Assembly (NCBI GenBank): GCA_002937655.1
Contig: PTKH01000009.1
Span: 1 to 42,955 of the forward strand
Length of the DNA stretch: 42,955 nt
Origin: Alphaproteobacteria bacterium MarineAlpha9_Bin3
GTDB taxonomy: Bacteria; Pseudomonadota; Alphaproteobacteria; TMED109
Reading direction: 5' to 3'
Of the stretch, positions 14,193 through 25,145 are shown one piece after another. The stretch's first letter is position 1, and every line of letters starts with the position of its first letter. The notes under the pieces were generated by a model. The model searched no databases, was not told where the DNA came from, and was given only the letters and a program-made list of their open reading frames with translations. The position numbers and the translations under genes were made by a program.

Positions 14193-16700
14193 TTGTTTCT
14201 AAGTAATATATATAAAAATTATATATTTAAGTTTCCTAGAACTTTACTAATATTATCAGTAAGTTTTTTATTTATTTTTGGTTATTTTGCAAATAATTTA
14301 ATTATTGATGCTTCATCTGATACTTTAATACTAGAGGGTGATAAAGATTTAGCATATACACAGATAGTTAATAAAAGATATTATTCTCCCGACTTTTTGA
14401 TACTTGCTTATACGCCAAAAGAAGATTTATTTTCAAAAATAACATTAAATAATATAGAAAATATTTCATCAAAGATTTTGAAAATAGAAAATGTAGATAA
14501 TGTAACCTCTATTTTAAATGTACCTATATTATTAAGTCCACCTAAACCGATAACGGAACTACTAGAGAATATTCCTACACTAAAATCTGAAAATATTGAC
14601 CTAAATTTAGTAAAAAAAGAGTTTATTAACAGTCCTCTGTATAGTGATAATCTTGTAAGTAAAGATTTTAAAACAACCTCAATAATAATAAATTTAAAGG
14701 AAGACGTAAAAGGAATAAAGTTAAGAGACGATAGAAATTTACTTAGGGAAAATAAATCTAAATCAAATTTAAGTGATAAAGACCTTCAAAAGTTAAATGA
14801 CATAGAAAAACTATATAATAACCATAAGCAGCTAGTTAAGGAAATTAATGAAAATACAATAAAAGAAATTAGAGAAATTATAGAATCTGTTAAGGGTGAA
14901 GAAATAATTTTTCTAGGTGGTTTAGGAATGATAACTAATGATGTTATAGACTATGTAAAACAAGATCTTAAAATATTTGGTCTTTCTATATTATTTTTTC
15001 TAATAATCACTCTAGTAATTATATTTAGAAATATTAGATGGATTATAATACCAATTATTACATGTTTCTTTTCTGTAATAATTACCTCTGGTATTTTAGG
15101 AATATTTGGTTGGAATATTACTATTATTTCTTCTAATTTTATTTCACTTCAATTAATATTTACTATGGCTATAACTGTTCATTTAACAGTAAAATATAGA
15201 GAATTATATTCTTTAAATAGACAAATAAACCAAAAAGAATTGCTACTTGAAACTTTGACATCAATGTCTAAGCCATGCTTTTATACTGTTGCAACAACTA
15301 TTGTTGGTTTTTCGTCCCTAGTGTTTTCAGGTCTTTTACCCGTAATTAACTTTGGTTGGATGATGAGTATAGGAATTATCATTTCCTTGATATCATCTTT
15401 TGTACTGTTTCCTATTTTACAAATTAATTTAAATAAAATAGAACCAAATTATAGTTTTGAAGAAATGTTTCCACTTCCTAAAATATTTTCAAAAATTTCA
15501 AATTTTATAGGAAAAAAAGTTATTTTTATAGCTTTTCTTATTTTTATATTTGGCGTTGCAGGAATTATTCAGCTAAGGGTCGAGAATAGTTTTATAGATT
15601 ATTTCAAAAATAGTAGTGAAATTTATAAAGGAATGAAATTAATAGATCAGAAGTTGGGCGGAACTACTTTATTGGATATAACAGTAGATTTAGATGATGA
15701 GTTTGAGGAAGATATATTTATTGATGATGAAAATTTCGAAGAAGATGAGTTTGATTTTTTAAATGAGGATAGTGATATTGATAATTCTTCAGATCAACTA
15801 TTTTTTACATCTTCTAAAATGAAAATTATAAAAGATATTCATAATTATTTAGATAAACAGCCTGAAGTTGGTAAGGTAATGTCTTTTGCAACATTATTAA
15901 AAGTTGGTAAAGAATTAAATAATAAAAAAGATTTAGATATAATTCAGCTCGCTCTTTTATATTCTGAACTACCTGAAAAATATAAAAATATTATTGTTTC
16001 TCCATATTTATCTTTAGAAGAGAATCAAGCTAAATTTAGTGTTAGAATTAAAGATTCCATGCCTGGATTAAGAAGGAATGAATTCATTGATAGGTTAAAA
16101 TTAGAAATTCCAAAAGAAGCTAACATCGATAAAGAAAGAATATATTATAGTAATGTTCTAATTCTTTATAATAATATGTTACAGAGTTTGTTTAAATCAC
16201 AAATTCTAACATTAGGAACAGTTTTAGCTTTATTATTATTAATGTTTTTATTGCTTTTTAAATCTTTAAAAATATCATTAATAGCTTTATTTCCTAATAT
16301 TATATCTATTTCGTTGGTTTTAGGTTTTATGGGATGGTTTAAGATACCATTAGATATGATGACAATTACAATAGCTGCTATAAGTATGGGTATAGCTGTA
16401 GATAATACTATTCATTATATTTATAGATTTAGAAATGAATTAAAAAAAGATAATAACTATAGTCTTTCTTTATATAGGACACATATGAGTATCGGATTTG
16501 CAATGTATTATACTTCTGTTACTATAATAGTAGGTTTCTGCATATTAATATTTTCGAATTTTATTCCGAGCATTTATTTTGGCTTACTGACAAGCATTGC
16601 TATGCTTATGGCATTATTATCATCTTTGATATTATTACCTCAATTATTAGTTTTATTTAAGCCTTTTAAAAATAAGGATGAAATTAATAATCTTCCTTAA
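14193..16700 (+). CDS. RND-superfamily (MMPL-type) exporter
   Basis: About 835 residues with the two-fold RND plan: one membrane helix, a large periplasmic loop, five helices, then the same again. The second repeat keeps the signature SMGIAVDNTIHYIYR with its membrane Asp; the first repeat reads FTMAITVHLTVKYRE, lacking it. The second loop carries an acidic run (about residues 495-535, rich in Asp and Glu). Such single-gene RND proteins export lipids or other hydrophobic molecules; the cargo is unknown. The TTG at 14193 is chosen since GAGG (14183-14186) is 6 nt upstream; another in-frame TTG at 14181 would overlap that site. TolC is encoded two genes downstream, but a partnership is not proven. 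Confidence 0.83.
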   Translation: MFLSNIYKNYIFKFPRTLLILSVSFLFIFGYFANNLIIDASSDTLILEGDKDLAYTQIVNKRYYSPDFLILAYTPKEDLFSKITLNNIENISSKILKIENVDNVTSILNVPILLSPPKPITELLENIPTLKSENIDLNLVKKEFINSPLYSDNLVSKDFKTTSIIINLKEDVKGIKLRDDRNLLRENKSKSNLSDKDLQKLNDIEKLYNNHKQLVKEINENTIKEIREIIESVKGEEIIFLGGLGMITNDVIDYVKQDLKIFGLSILFFLIITLVIIFRNIRWIIIPIITCFFSVIITSGILGIFGWNITIISSNFISLQLIFTMAITVHLTVKYRELYSLNRQINQKELLLETLTSMSKPCFYTVATTIVGFSSLVFSGLLPVINFGWMMSIGIIISLISSFVLFPILQINLNKIEPNYSFEEMFPLPKIFSKISNFIGKKVIFIAFLIFIFGVAGIIQLRVENSFIDYFKNSSEIYKGMKLIDQKLGGTTLLDITVDLDDEFEEDIFIDDENFEEDEFDFLNEDSDIDNSSDQLFFTSSKMKIIKDIHNYLDKQPEVGKVMSFATLLKVGKELNNKKDLDIIQLALLYSELPEKYKNIIVSPYLSLEENQAKFSVRIKDSMPGLRRNEFIDRLKLEIPKEANIDKERIYYSNVLILYNNMLQSLFKSQILTLGTVLALLLLMFLLLFKSLKISLIALFPNIISISLVLGFMGWFKIPLDMMTITIAAISMGIAVDNTIHYIYRFRNELKKDNNYSLSLYRTHMSIGFAMYYTSVTIIVGFCILIFSNFIPSIYFGLLTSIAMLMALLSSLILLPQLLVLFKPFKNKDEINNLP

Positions 16701-16756
16701 CATTTCATACTATTTACTATATTAGTTATTTACTTTTATTTAAATAAGGAGATAAA

Positions 16757-17425
16757 TTGACAATTTCTCTAGAAATAATGAATAAAAATATGATCGATGG
16801 CCAATTAAAACCAATGGGAATAAATGATGAAATTATTCTTCAAGCTTTTAAAGATGTGCCGCGTGAATTATTTATTGATGAAGAAAAATCTTCTTTATCA
16901 TATCATGAGGGTAATATTTTAATAAAAGATAACAGATGGTTGTTATCTTCTATGGTAATAGCAAGATTAATAAATTGTGTGAGTATATCAAATGAGGATA
17001 TTATATTAGAAATTGGTTCATGTAGCGGTTATACGACAGCAATATTAGAAAAATTATGCTCATTGGTAGTAGGAGTAGAATATGATAAAAAATTACGAGA
17101 TATTGCAAATAATGCACTAGCAAAAATTGGAGCCAATAGTGCTATTATAGTTGATGGTAATCACAAAGAAGGAAACATAAAGAGTGCACCTTATGATAAA
17201 ATATTTATTTTTGGTTCTGTGCCTTCAATTCCTGATACTTTATTTAACCAATTATCGGATAAAGGAGCATTAATTACAGTTATTAAAGACCAGAGTAATC
17301 CTAAATCTTGTGGCAAAGCTGTTGTATTTAAAAAAAATAAAGATATAATTAGCAGTTCTAAAGTATTTGATGTAGAAATACCCTTTATGGACGGGTTTGA
17401 TATAGAAGAAGGTTTTAGTTTTTAA
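16757..17425 (+). CDS. PIMT-family SAM-dependent methyltransferase next to tolC
   Basis: 222 residues of the protein-L-isoaspartate O-methyltransferase family. The start region NMIDGQLKP, the RWLLSSMVIARL block (about 60-71) and the SAM-binding loop EIGSCSGYTT (about 85-94) are visible. Canonical PIMTs have EIGTGSGY; the Cys and the altered flanks set this branch apart. In alphaproteobacteria a PIMT-like gene directly before tolC is a recurring arrangement, and whether it repairs isoaspartate is uncertain. The TTG start is supported by AAGGAG at 16746-16751. A second PIMT paralogue lies at 40473. Confidence 0.82.
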   Translation: MTISLEIMNKNMIDGQLKPMGINDEIILQAFKDVPRELFIDEEKSSLSYHEGNILIKDNRWLLSSMVIARLINCVSISNEDIILEIGSCSGYTTAILEKLCSLVVGVEYDKKLRDIANNALAKIGANSAIIVDGNHKEGNIKSAPYDKIFIFGSVPSIPDTLFNQLSDKGALITVIKDQSNPKSCGKAVVFKKNKDIISSSKVFDVEIPFMDGFDIEEGFSF

Positions 17426-17488
17426 TAATTTTAATTTTTCATTTATATAAAATAATGCAGGTTTGAAGATTAATTAGGAAGATAAATA

Positions 17489-18889
17489 ATGTTTGGAATG
17501 AATATAAATAAGAATTTAATAGCTGGGTTTATTTTGACCGCTATATTTTTAGTTACACATACAGATTTAAAAGCACAAAGTCTCAATATATCACTTGCAA
17601 ATGCTTATTCTAATCATCCTCTATTATTTTCAGAAAGAATAGGGGAAAGAGTTCTGAGTGAGGATGTTGCAGAAGCATTAGCTGGTTGGAAGCCTCAGGT
17701 TCATATAGATGGTTCTTTAGGTAAAACTCTTGTTACTACAAAAACTAGTACTTCATCAAAAACAAATAGTAATTTACCTATGTCAGTTGGAATAGTAGTA
17801 TCAAAAAAGATTTATGATGGAGGAAAAACAAATCAAAATGTTAAAATTGCTGATACAAAACTTATTGCTAACAATTCAAGATTAGCAACAATTGAAAATA
17901 CAGTATTACTTACTGCAGCTAGAGCATATTTTAATTTATTAAAAGAACAAGATCTTTTAAATGTAGCTATTAAGAATAAAGATGTTATTCAAAGACAATT
18001 AGAAGCGACTAAGGACCGGTTTGAAGTTGGGGATTTAACTATTACTGATGTATCACAGGCTGAAGCAAGACTTTCTGATGCTAGTGCAAATTTAGTTAAG
18101 GCTGAATCTGACTTAAATTCAGCAGAGGCTGTATTCTTTTCTGATATAGGATTAGAACCAGAAGATGTTTATTACCCTGAAAATATGCCTATTCTTCCGC
18201 AAAATTTACAAAGCTTAATTGATGATGTTAAAAAGTTTAATCCAAAAGTTATTAATGCCAGAAAGATGAAATTAGTTGCTGAGGAGGAGTTAAAATTAGC
18301 GCTTAAAGAAATGTCGTTATCAGTCGATCTTAAGGCAAGTGCAAACCAAGCTTGGGATCCAAATACTTTTTTTGAAGAGCAGAGATATTTCGATGTATCT
18401 GCGAATCTTAAAATGCCACTTTATAAAGGTGGCAAAGATAAAGCTAATATTAGAAAGTATAGAGAAAAATTAAATAAATCTAATGCTTTTATAGATGATA
18501 TACTTAGAGAAGAATCAGAAAAAGCAATGTTAATTTGGAATAATATTGAGAGCCTTAATTCACAAATAATTGCGTTTAAATCATCTATTCGTGCTAATGA
18601 AATTGCATTAGATGGTGTAGTCCAAGAAGAGAATGTTGGAGCAAGAACTGTAATAGATGTTCTTGATGCAGAAAATGAATTATTTATGGCTAGAGCAAAT
18701 TTAATTAGAGCTAATATAAATCTTTTTATTGCTTATTATGAATTACTTGAGGTTACAGGAGGAATGACTGCAAGAGATTTAAATTTACCTGTATCATCTT
18801 TTTATGATAGTGATGAATATTATAATAAAATGAAAGATTTTTCGGGTAATAATGAAACATCAATATTAAATGTTTTAGGTAACAATTAA
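17489..18889 (+). CDS. tolC: TolC-family outer membrane channel
   Basis: 466 residues, the expected length. A signal sequence ends near DLKAQS (about residue 30). The sequence shows the two-repeat TolC organisation: ANAYSNHPLL near the start, the first coiled-coil repeat with RAYFNLLKEQ and RFEVGDLTITDVSQAEARL (about 180-198), and the second with NVGARTVIDVLDAENEL (near 385-402). It would form the trimeric outer-membrane duct for type I secretion or efflux; the inner-membrane partners may be elsewhere or include the RND protein encoded upstream. The start has AGGAAG upstream. A PopZ-like gene follows after 11 nt. Confidence 0.93.
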   Translation: MFGMNINKNLIAGFILTAIFLVTHTDLKAQSLNISLANAYSNHPLLFSERIGERVLSEDVAEALAGWKPQVHIDGSLGKTLVTTKTSTSSKTNSNLPMSVGIVVSKKIYDGGKTNQNVKIADTKLIANNSRLATIENTVLLTAARAYFNLLKEQDLLNVAIKNKDVIQRQLEATKDRFEVGDLTITDVSQAEARLSDASANLVKAESDLNSAEAVFFSDIGLEPEDVYYPENMPILPQNLQSLIDDVKKFNPKVINARKMKLVAEEELKLALKEMSLSVDLKASANQAWDPNTFFEEQRYFDVSANLKMPLYKGGKDKANIRKYREKLNKSNAFIDDILREESEKAMLIWNNIESLNSQIIAFKSSIRANEIALDGVVQEENVGARTVIDVLDAENELFMARANLIRANINLFIAYYELLEVTGGMTARDLNLPVSSFYDSDEYYNKMKDFSGNNETSILNVLGNN

Positions 18890-18900
18890 GTCCTTTTAAT

Positions 18901-19215
18901 ATGGTTTCAAAAAAAGTATCTAAGAAAAAAATTACTGCTGCAATGAAGGAGCTTGAACAAGCTTTATCAACTACAAAAAACAAAAGTGTTAATAGTAAGA
19001 AAAAATCACCTATAAAAAGTAAAAAATATGACGATATAATAATATTAACAGATATTATTGAGCCATCACCATATAAACATATGGATTATAAACTTGTTGT
19101 TATGAAAAAAAATATCCAAAAAATTGTTAAATCAGATATACAAGATTGGATTTCAAACAATATACCTAATATGATAAATAATTCTATAAAGAAATCATTA
19201 AATAGAATAAAATAG
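18901..19215 (+). CDS. PopZ-like DUF2497 protein, short and basic
   Basis: 104 residues. The last 30 residues (IVKSDIQDWISNNIPNMINN and the following basic helix) match the C-terminal oligomerisation region of DUF2497/PopZ proteins, and the position between tolC and valS is where DUF2497 genes lie in many alphaproteobacteria. Caulobacter PopZ is larger, with an acidic, proline-rich linker and a role in polar chromosome anchoring. This protein has a short linker packed with lysines (KKKSPIKSKK, about residues 33-41), so its binding properties probably differ. No strong ribosome site is seen before the ATG. Assignment rests on the C-terminal block plus synteny. Confidence 0.65.
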   Translation: MVSKKVSKKKITAAMKELEQALSTTKNKSVNSKKKSPIKSKKYDDIIILTDIIEPSPYKHMDYKLVVMKKNIQKIVKSDIQDWISNNIPNMINNSIKKSLNRIK

Positions 19216-19262
19216 AATAGAAATAATAGAATTTATTTTCATAAATATTTGGAAAATGTTTG

Positions 19263-21920
19263 ATGACTACTGATAAGAATAAAGATGACAACAGTTTAAA
19301 TAAGATAATAGAAGATTATTCTACTGATATTTGGTTTAAAAATAATATTTCAGAAGCTAAAATAAACTCTAAAGAAAAACCTTTAGTAATTATGATGCCT
19401 CCTCCAAACGTAACTGGTAGTTTGCATATAGGTCATGCCTTGAACATGACTTTACAAGATGTAATAGTTAGATATTGGAGAATGAAGGATAAAGATGTTT
19501 TATGGCAACCGGGAACTGACCATGCAGGAATAGCCACACAAATGGTTGTTGAAAAACAATTATTAGAAGAAGGTTCTATAAATAGGATTAAATTAGGTAG
19601 AGAAAATTTTATACAAAGGGTTTGGGACTGGAAAGAAAAATCTGGAGGTACAATTGTAAATCAGTTAAAGCGCTTAGGTGCGAGTGCTGATTGGAGTAGA
19701 GAAAGATTTACTCTGGATGAAGGATTGTCCAAAGCCGTAATAGAGGTTTTTGTTAGTCTATATAATGAGGGTTTAATATATAGAGATAAGAGATTAGTTA
19801 ATTGGGATACGCAACTAGAAACAGCAATTTCTGATTTAGAAGTTATACAAAAAGAAAAAAAAGGATATTATTGGCACTTTAAATATCCAATTATTGGTAC
19901 TAAAAAACATATAATAGTTGCAACAACTAGGCCAGAAACAATGCTGGGAGATACATGCGTAGCTGTTCACCCTAGTGATAGTAGATATAAAAATTTAGTT
20001 GGTAAAAAGGTTCTGCTACCCCTAGTCAATAGAGAAATTGAAATAATTGCAGATGAATATGCTGACCCAGTAAAAGGTACAGGAGCTGTAAAAATAACTC
20101 CAGCTCATGATTTTAATGACTTTCAGGTAGGCAAAAGACATAATATAGCAATTATCAATATTATGAATAATAATGGTACTCTAAATGAAAACGTCCCAAA
20201 AAAATATCAGGGTTTATCTATGCTAGAAGCTAGAGATCAAGTAGTAAAAGATATGGATTCAATTGGATTACTGGACTCTATAGAAGAAACAATTCATATT
20301 GTTCCATATGGAGACAGATCAGAGAGTGTAATAGAGCCGTATTTAACTGATCAATGGTTTGTTGACGCAAAAAAACTATCAATTCCTGCTATAGAAGCAG
20401 TAAAATCAGGACAAACTAAGTTCGTTCCTAAATCATGGGAAAACACTTTCTTTGATTGGATGTATAATATAGAACCGTGGTGTATTTCTAGACAACTTTG
20501 GTGGGGTCATAGGATCCCTGCATGGCATGGTCCAGATGGGCATATTTTTGTTGATAAAAACGAGAGTATAGCTAAAGAGAAAGCATTAAAAAAGTACGGA
20601 AGAGATGTAAATTTAAAACGTGATCCTGATGTATTAGATACATGGTTTTCATCAGGACTATGGCCTTTTTCTACATTAGGTTGGCCTGAAAAAAACCTTG
20701 CATTAGATAAATATTATCCTGGAGACGTTTTAATTACGGGATTTGATATAATATTCTTCTGGGTCGCCAGAATGATGATGTTGAGTATTCATTTTATGAA
20801 AAAAACTCCTTTTAAAGAGGTTTATGTGCATGCATTAGTGAGAGATTCAAAAGGTAATAAAATGTCTAAATCTAAGGGTAATGTTGTAGATCCCTTAATT
20901 TTAATGGATAAATATGGAACGGACTCAATAAGGTTTTCTTTAACTGCTTTAGCAACTCAAGGTAGAGATATTAAATTAGCTGAAGATAGAATAATTGGAT
21001 ATAGAAATTTTATAACAAAGGTATTAAATGCTTCTAGGTTTATAGAAATAAATGAATGTCGTTATGATAAAAATTTTGATTTAAAGGCAATTAACTTACC
21101 CGTAAGTAACTGGATAATAAATTTACTATATGAAACAGCTAAAAATGTTTCTAAAGATATAGAGGCTTATAGATTTAATGAAGCTGCAAATAAAATATAC
21201 CAGTTTGTTTGGCATAATTTTTGTGATTGGTATTTAGAAATTGTAAAACCAAATTTATTAAATGAAGAAAATATAATAAATAAAGAAATTAAAAATGTTA
21301 CTGCTTTTGTATTTAGTAAAATACTAGCTATCCTGCATCCAATAATACCTTTTAACACAGAATATTTATATAGTAATGTTCATAAATTTGGAAATGTATT
21401 AGCTATTAGTAAATGGCCTGATTCAAAAATAGATAATATTATTTTAAGAAAAGATAATAAGGAAATAGAGTGGATTATTAATTTTATAAGCGAGATTAGA
21501 TCTTTAAGATCATTGTTAAATATACCAGCTAAGTCATTGATTAATATATATTATAAATCAATAGATAGTAATTATGTTAAATATATAACTAATAATAAAG
21601 ATGTTTTATATAGAATTTCAAAAATAGAAAATTTGAAACATTCTGATGAAAATATTAGTAATGCTGCACAAATATTAGTTAATGATGCTATTTTTCAGGT
21701 TGCTCTCAAAGGTGTTATTAATATAGAAGAAGAGTTAAATAGATTAAATAGAGATTTAACAAAAATGAAAAATGATATATCTTTTATTAACAATAAATTA
21801 TCAAATGAAAATTTTACAAGCAGAGCACCTAAAGAAGTAATTGATGAACAAATTAATAAAAAAGAAATTTTGGGTAATAGAATAACTAAATTAGAAGCTG
21901 CTATAAATAAGCTTAAATAA
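19263..21920 (+). CDS. valS: Valyl-tRNA synthetase
   Basis: 885 residues. Class I synthetase charging tRNA-Val in the cytoplasm. The HIGH-type motif reads [14 protein letters not shown] (about 43-56), the KMSKS loop reads NKMSKSKGN (about 532-540), the editing insert lies between them, and the anticodon-binding domain and C-terminal coiled-coil arm (from about 815) are complete. ATG at 19263 is preferred over the adjacent in-frame TTG at 19260. It follows the PopZ-like gene by 47 nt and precedes ilvD by 16 nt. Confidence 0.98.
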   Translation: MTTDKNKDDNSLNKIIEDYSTDIWFKNNISEAKINSKEKPLVIMMPPPNVTGSLHIGHALNMTLQDVIVRYWRMKDKDVLWQPGTDHAGIATQMVVEKQLLEEGSINRIKLGRENFIQRVWDWKEKSGGTIVNQLKRLGASADWSRERFTLDEGLSKAVIEVFVSLYNEGLIYRDKRLVNWDTQLETAISDLEVIQKEKKGYYWHFKYPIIGTKKHIIVATTRPETMLGDTCVAVHPSDSRYKNLVGKKVLLPLVNREIEIIADEYADPVKGTGAVKITPAHDFNDFQVGKRHNIAIINIMNNNGTLNENVPKKYQGLSMLEARDQVVKDMDSIGLLDSIEETIHIVPYGDRSESVIEPYLTDQWFVDAKKLSIPAIEAVKSGQTKFVPKSWENTFFDWMYNIEPWCISRQLWWGHRIPAWHGPDGHIFVDKNESIAKEKALKKYGRDVNLKRDPDVLDTWFSSGLWPFSTLGWPEKNLALDKYYPGDVLITGFDIIFFWVARMMMLSIHFMKKTPFKEVYVHALVRDSKGNKMSKSKGNVVDPLILMDKYGTDSIRFSLTALATQGRDIKLAEDRIIGYRNFITKVLNASRFIEINECRYDKNFDLKAINLPVSNWIINLLYETAKNVSKDIEAYRFNEAANKIYQFVWHNFCDWYLEIVKPNLLNEENIINKEIKNVTAFVFSKILAILHPIIPFNTEYLYSNVHKFGNVLAISKWPDSKIDNIILRKDNKEIEWIINFISEIRSLRSLLNIPAKSLINIYYKSIDSNYVKYITNNKDVLYRISKIENLKHSDENISNAAQILVNDAIFQVALKGVINIEEELNRLNRDLTKMKNDISFINNKLSNENFTSRAPKEVIDEQINKKEILGNRITKLEAAINKLK

Positions 21921-21936
21921 ATTTAAAGGGGGTATT

Positions 21937-23655
21937 ATGAAGAAATTTGATAAAAATAAATTACCAAGTCGGCACGTTACAGAAGGTCCAGGAAGAGCTC
22001 CTCATAGATCTTTTTATTATGCGATGGATTTAACAACTGAACAAATTCATCAGCCATTTATTGGTGTAGCAACTACATGGAACGAGTCTGCTCCGTGTAA
22101 CATTACATTAAGAAGGCAAGCACAATCTGTAAAAAAAGGTGTTACTAGTGCAGATGGTACTCCAAGAGAATTTACTACAATAACTGTTACGGATGGAATA
22201 GCTATGGGGCATCAGGGTATGAAAGCTTCTTTAGCTAGCAGAGAAGCTATTGCTGATACCATAGAATTATCAGTTAGGGGACACTGTTATGATGGTTTAG
22301 TAGGAGTAGCGGGTTGTGACAAATCTTTACCAGGAGTAATGATGTCTATGTTGAGACTAAATATACCAAGTGTTTTTATATATGGAGGTTCAATTATGCC
22401 AGGTAAGCATAAAGGCAGAGATCTAACTGTACAAGATGTATATGAGGCCGTCGGACAGAATGATGCAGGAATTATTGATGAAAATGAATTAGATTTAATA
22501 GAAAGAGCTGCTTGTCCATCAGCTGGTTCATGTGGAGGTCAATTTACTGCTAATACTATGGCATGTGTAAGTGAAGCAATAGGGCTTGCTTTACCTAATA
22601 GTACTGGTGCTCCGGCTCCTTATGAGTCTAGAGATGAATATGCACTAGCTGCAGGTAAACAAGTTATGAATTTAATAGAAAAAAACCTAAGACCAAGAGA
22701 TATAGTAACTAGAAAATCTTTTGAAAATGCTGCAAGAGTAGTAGCTGCTTCAGGTGGGTCAACAAATGCTGCTCTTCATTTACCTGCTATGGCTAATGAA
22801 GCTGGAATTGATTTTGATTTATTTGCAGTAGCCGAAATATTTAAATCTACTCCATACATTGCAGACCTTAAGCCAGGAGGAAAGTATGTAGCAAAAGATC
22901 TTCATGAAGCTGGCGGAGTTCAAGTTATATTAAAGGCGCTATTTGAAGCAGGATATATTCATGGAGATTGTATGACAGTTACGGGTAAAACTATTAAGGA
23001 AAATTTGGATGATATTATATTTCCTGAAAACCAAGATGTAATTTATAAGGTTGAAAATGCTATAACACCAACCGGAGGTGTAGTTGGACTAAGAGGAAAC
23101 TTAGCTGAGGAGGGAGCTATAGTTAAAGTTGCTGGTATGACAAGAACAAAGCATGTAGGACCTGCAATAGTTTTTGATTGTGAAGAAGACGCATATCAAG
23201 CTGTCAATGAAAGAAATTATAAAGAAGGCGATGTTTTTGTTATACGTTATGAAGGACCAAAAGGAGGTCCAGGTATGAGAGAAATGTTAGCTACAACAGC
23301 AGCTATTTATGGACAAGGTATGGGAGAAAAGGTTGCTCTTATTACTGATGGTCGTTTTTCTGGAGCAACTAGAGGTTTTTGTGTAGGACATGTAGGACCA
23401 GAAGCAGCTGTAGGAGGAACAATAGCTCTTATTAAAAATGGTGATATTATTACAATAGATTCAGATACTGGTGAATTAAGTGTTGATCTTTCAACCGAAG
23501 AATTAGAAAGTAGAAAAAAAACATGGAAACCTCGTGAACATGAATATGGCTCAGGAGAAATTTGGAAATATTCACAACTTGTTGGCTCAGCATTAAAAGG
23601 GGCAGTAACTCACCCAGGAGCAAAACAAGAAAAACAATGTTATGCTGATATATAA
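21937..23655 (+). CDS. ilvD: Dihydroxy-acid dehydratase IlvD
   Basis: 572 residues. Dehydrates 2,3-dihydroxy-isovalerate and -methylvalerate in valine and isoleucine synthesis. Iron-sulfur ligand cysteines are seen in ESAPCNI, VAGCDKS and [12 protein letters not shown], with [13 protein letters not shown] earlier and [14 protein letters not shown] late in the chain. Length and motif pattern fit the [2Fe-2S] type common in alphaproteobacteria and plants, but cluster type is inferred. A GGGGG-rich ribosome site precedes the ATG, and valS ends 16 nt upstream. No other branched-chain biosynthesis gene is in the window. Confidence 0.97.
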   Translation: MKKFDKNKLPSRHVTEGPGRAPHRSFYYAMDLTTEQIHQPFIGVATTWNESAPCNITLRRQAQSVKKGVTSADGTPREFTTITVTDGIAMGHQGMKASLASREAIADTIELSVRGHCYDGLVGVAGCDKSLPGVMMSMLRLNIPSVFIYGGSIMPGKHKGRDLTVQDVYEAVGQNDAGIIDENELDLIERAACPSAGSCGGQFTANTMACVSEAIGLALPNSTGAPAPYESRDEYALAAGKQVMNLIEKNLRPRDIVTRKSFENAARVVAASGGSTNAALHLPAMANEAGIDFDLFAVAEIFKSTPYIADLKPGGKYVAKDLHEAGGVQVILKALFEAGYIHGDCMTVTGKTIKENLDDIIFPENQDVIYKVENAITPTGGVVGLRGNLAEEGAIVKVAGMTRTKHVGPAIVFDCEEDAYQAVNERNYKEGDVFVIRYEGPKGGPGMREMLATTAAIYGQGMGEKVALITDGRFSGATRGFCVGHVGPEAAVGGTIALIKNGDIITIDSDTGELSVDLSTEELESRKKTWKPREHEYGSGEIWKYSQLVGSALKGAVTHPGAKQEKQCYADI

Positions 23656-23667
23656 TTAGTAGATTAA

Positions 23668-25131
23668 ATGTTGATAGTATTTAGATATAAATTTATATAT
23701 TATATATTCTTAACATTCTTTATATTATTAATTTGTGGTTGTGCTCAAAATATTGCTACTGGAGAGAGACAGTTAGTTATATTAACACCAGAAGAAGAAA
23801 ATGATATAGGAGCGAGGGAACATCCAAAAATTATTAGAAGTTTTGGCGGTATTTATAATAATCAAATTTTAAAAAGTTATGTCAGTGATTTAGGTAATAA
23901 AATTGCTTCTAATTCTGAAATGCCAAATATTAGATGGACTTTTACAGTTTTAGATAATCCTTTAGTTAATGCTTTCGCTTTGCCTGGAGGATACATATAC
24001 TTAACTAGAGGGTTGTTATCCCTTGCTAATGATGAATCAGAAATCGCAAGCGTAATAGGTCATGAAATAGCACATGTTACAGCTAGGCATACAGCGCAAA
24101 GACATGCAAAATCAACTTTATCAAGTGTGGGGCTAGATATTTTGAATATTGTAGTTGGTCAACCGATATTAACTAATGCAGCCAGTATAGGATTACAAGG
24201 TGCTTTATCTGCATTTAGTAGATCGGAAGAATTAGAAGCAGATAAATTAGGAATAAGGTATTTAGTAAAGTCTAATTATGACCCAAGTGGTTCATATAGG
24301 TTTTTATATAGATTAAATGAATTGACAAAAGTTTTATCAAAAAATGAAAGAGATTTTATTAGCTCAATTTTTTCCACACACCCAAAGACTATAGACAGAA
24401 TTAATGCATCAAGAGTTAATATAAAAGATAATTCATTAGAAATTAGAAATAGAAAATTATTTTTAAATGCGATAGATGGAATGGTATATGGAGATAATTC
24501 TCAACATGGAATTATAAAAGATAATAATTTTTATCATTTAGATTTAAATTTTTCATTTGAAACACCAAAAAATTATCAAATAATTAATAAAACTAATTAT
24601 GTTACTGCTTTTAATAAAAATAAAGATGTAGTTATTATTTTTGATGGTTTAGTTAATGATGAAGGGTTATCGCTTTTAGAGCTTGCAGAGTCTAATTATT
24701 CGAGATCAAATATAAATTCATATAAAGAATTGATTATAGATAATAAGTTAGCTTTTTCTTTTAAAGAAAAAAAAATTATTAAATATAAAGGTAAAGATTA
24801 TTACAGAAAAACATATTTAATTAATTGGCCCAATAATAGAGTTTGGAGATTCTCTCTTTTAGTTAATCCTAGATTAAAAATGGAATATGAGAATGAAATA
24901 GATAAAATTGCAGAGAGTATTCATGAATTAAGTGAAGAAGAAAGAATTATTGGGAGACCTAAATTTATAAGTATTTACAAGTCAAAAAAAGGTGATACAG
25001 CTTCAAAATTAGCTAAAAAAATGGCTATAAAAGAGAATCAATTAGAAATTTTTCTTATAATGAATGGTTTAAATATTGATAGTAATGAGCTATTACCCGA
25101 AGGTACAATGGTAAAACTGATAGAAAATTAA
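23668..25131 (+). CDS. M48-family metalloprotease lipoprotein with LysM-like tail
   Basis: 487 residues. The hydrophobic N terminus ends in a lipobox-like LLICGC, so the mature protein is probably a lipoprotein anchored by Cys22 or close to it. The zinc protease motif HEIAH is at about 132-136, and the third ligand Glu lies in EELEADKLG near 190, as in BepA/LoiP-type periplasmic proteases that clear misassembled outer-membrane proteins. The C-terminal 60 residues (KKGDTASKLAKKM... to LLPEGTMVKLI) resemble one LysM module, which would tether it to peptidoglycan, instead of the TPR tail of BepA. It follows ilvD by 12 nt with no clear ribosome site. Confidence 0.88.
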   Translation: MLIVFRYKFIYYIFLTFFILLICGCAQNIATGERQLVILTPEEENDIGAREHPKIIRSFGGIYNNQILKSYVSDLGNKIASNSEMPNIRWTFTVLDNPLVNAFALPGGYIYLTRGLLSLANDESEIASVIGHEIAHVTARHTAQRHAKSTLSSVGLDILNIVVGQPILTNAASIGLQGALSAFSRSEELEADKLGIRYLVKSNYDPSGSYRFLYRLNELTKVLSKNERDFISSIFSTHPKTIDRINASRVNIKDNSLEIRNRKLFLNAIDGMVYGDNSQHGIIKDNNFYHLDLNFSFETPKNYQIINKTNYVTAFNKNKDVVIIFDGLVNDEGLSLLELAESNYSRSNINSYKELIIDNKLAFSFKEKKIIKYKGKDYYRKTYLINWPNNRVWRFSLLVNPRLKMEYENEIDKIAESIHELSEEERIIGRPKFISIYKSKKGDTASKLAKKMAIKENQLEIFLIMNGLNIDSNELLPEGTMVKLIEN

Positions 25132-25145
25132 TATTTATGTATTAT

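Noticed and set aside
18753-18983. 76-codon minus-strand frame across the tolC/popZ-like junction
   Set aside because: It is antisense to both genes, with no ribosome site or domain, and is explained by base composition.
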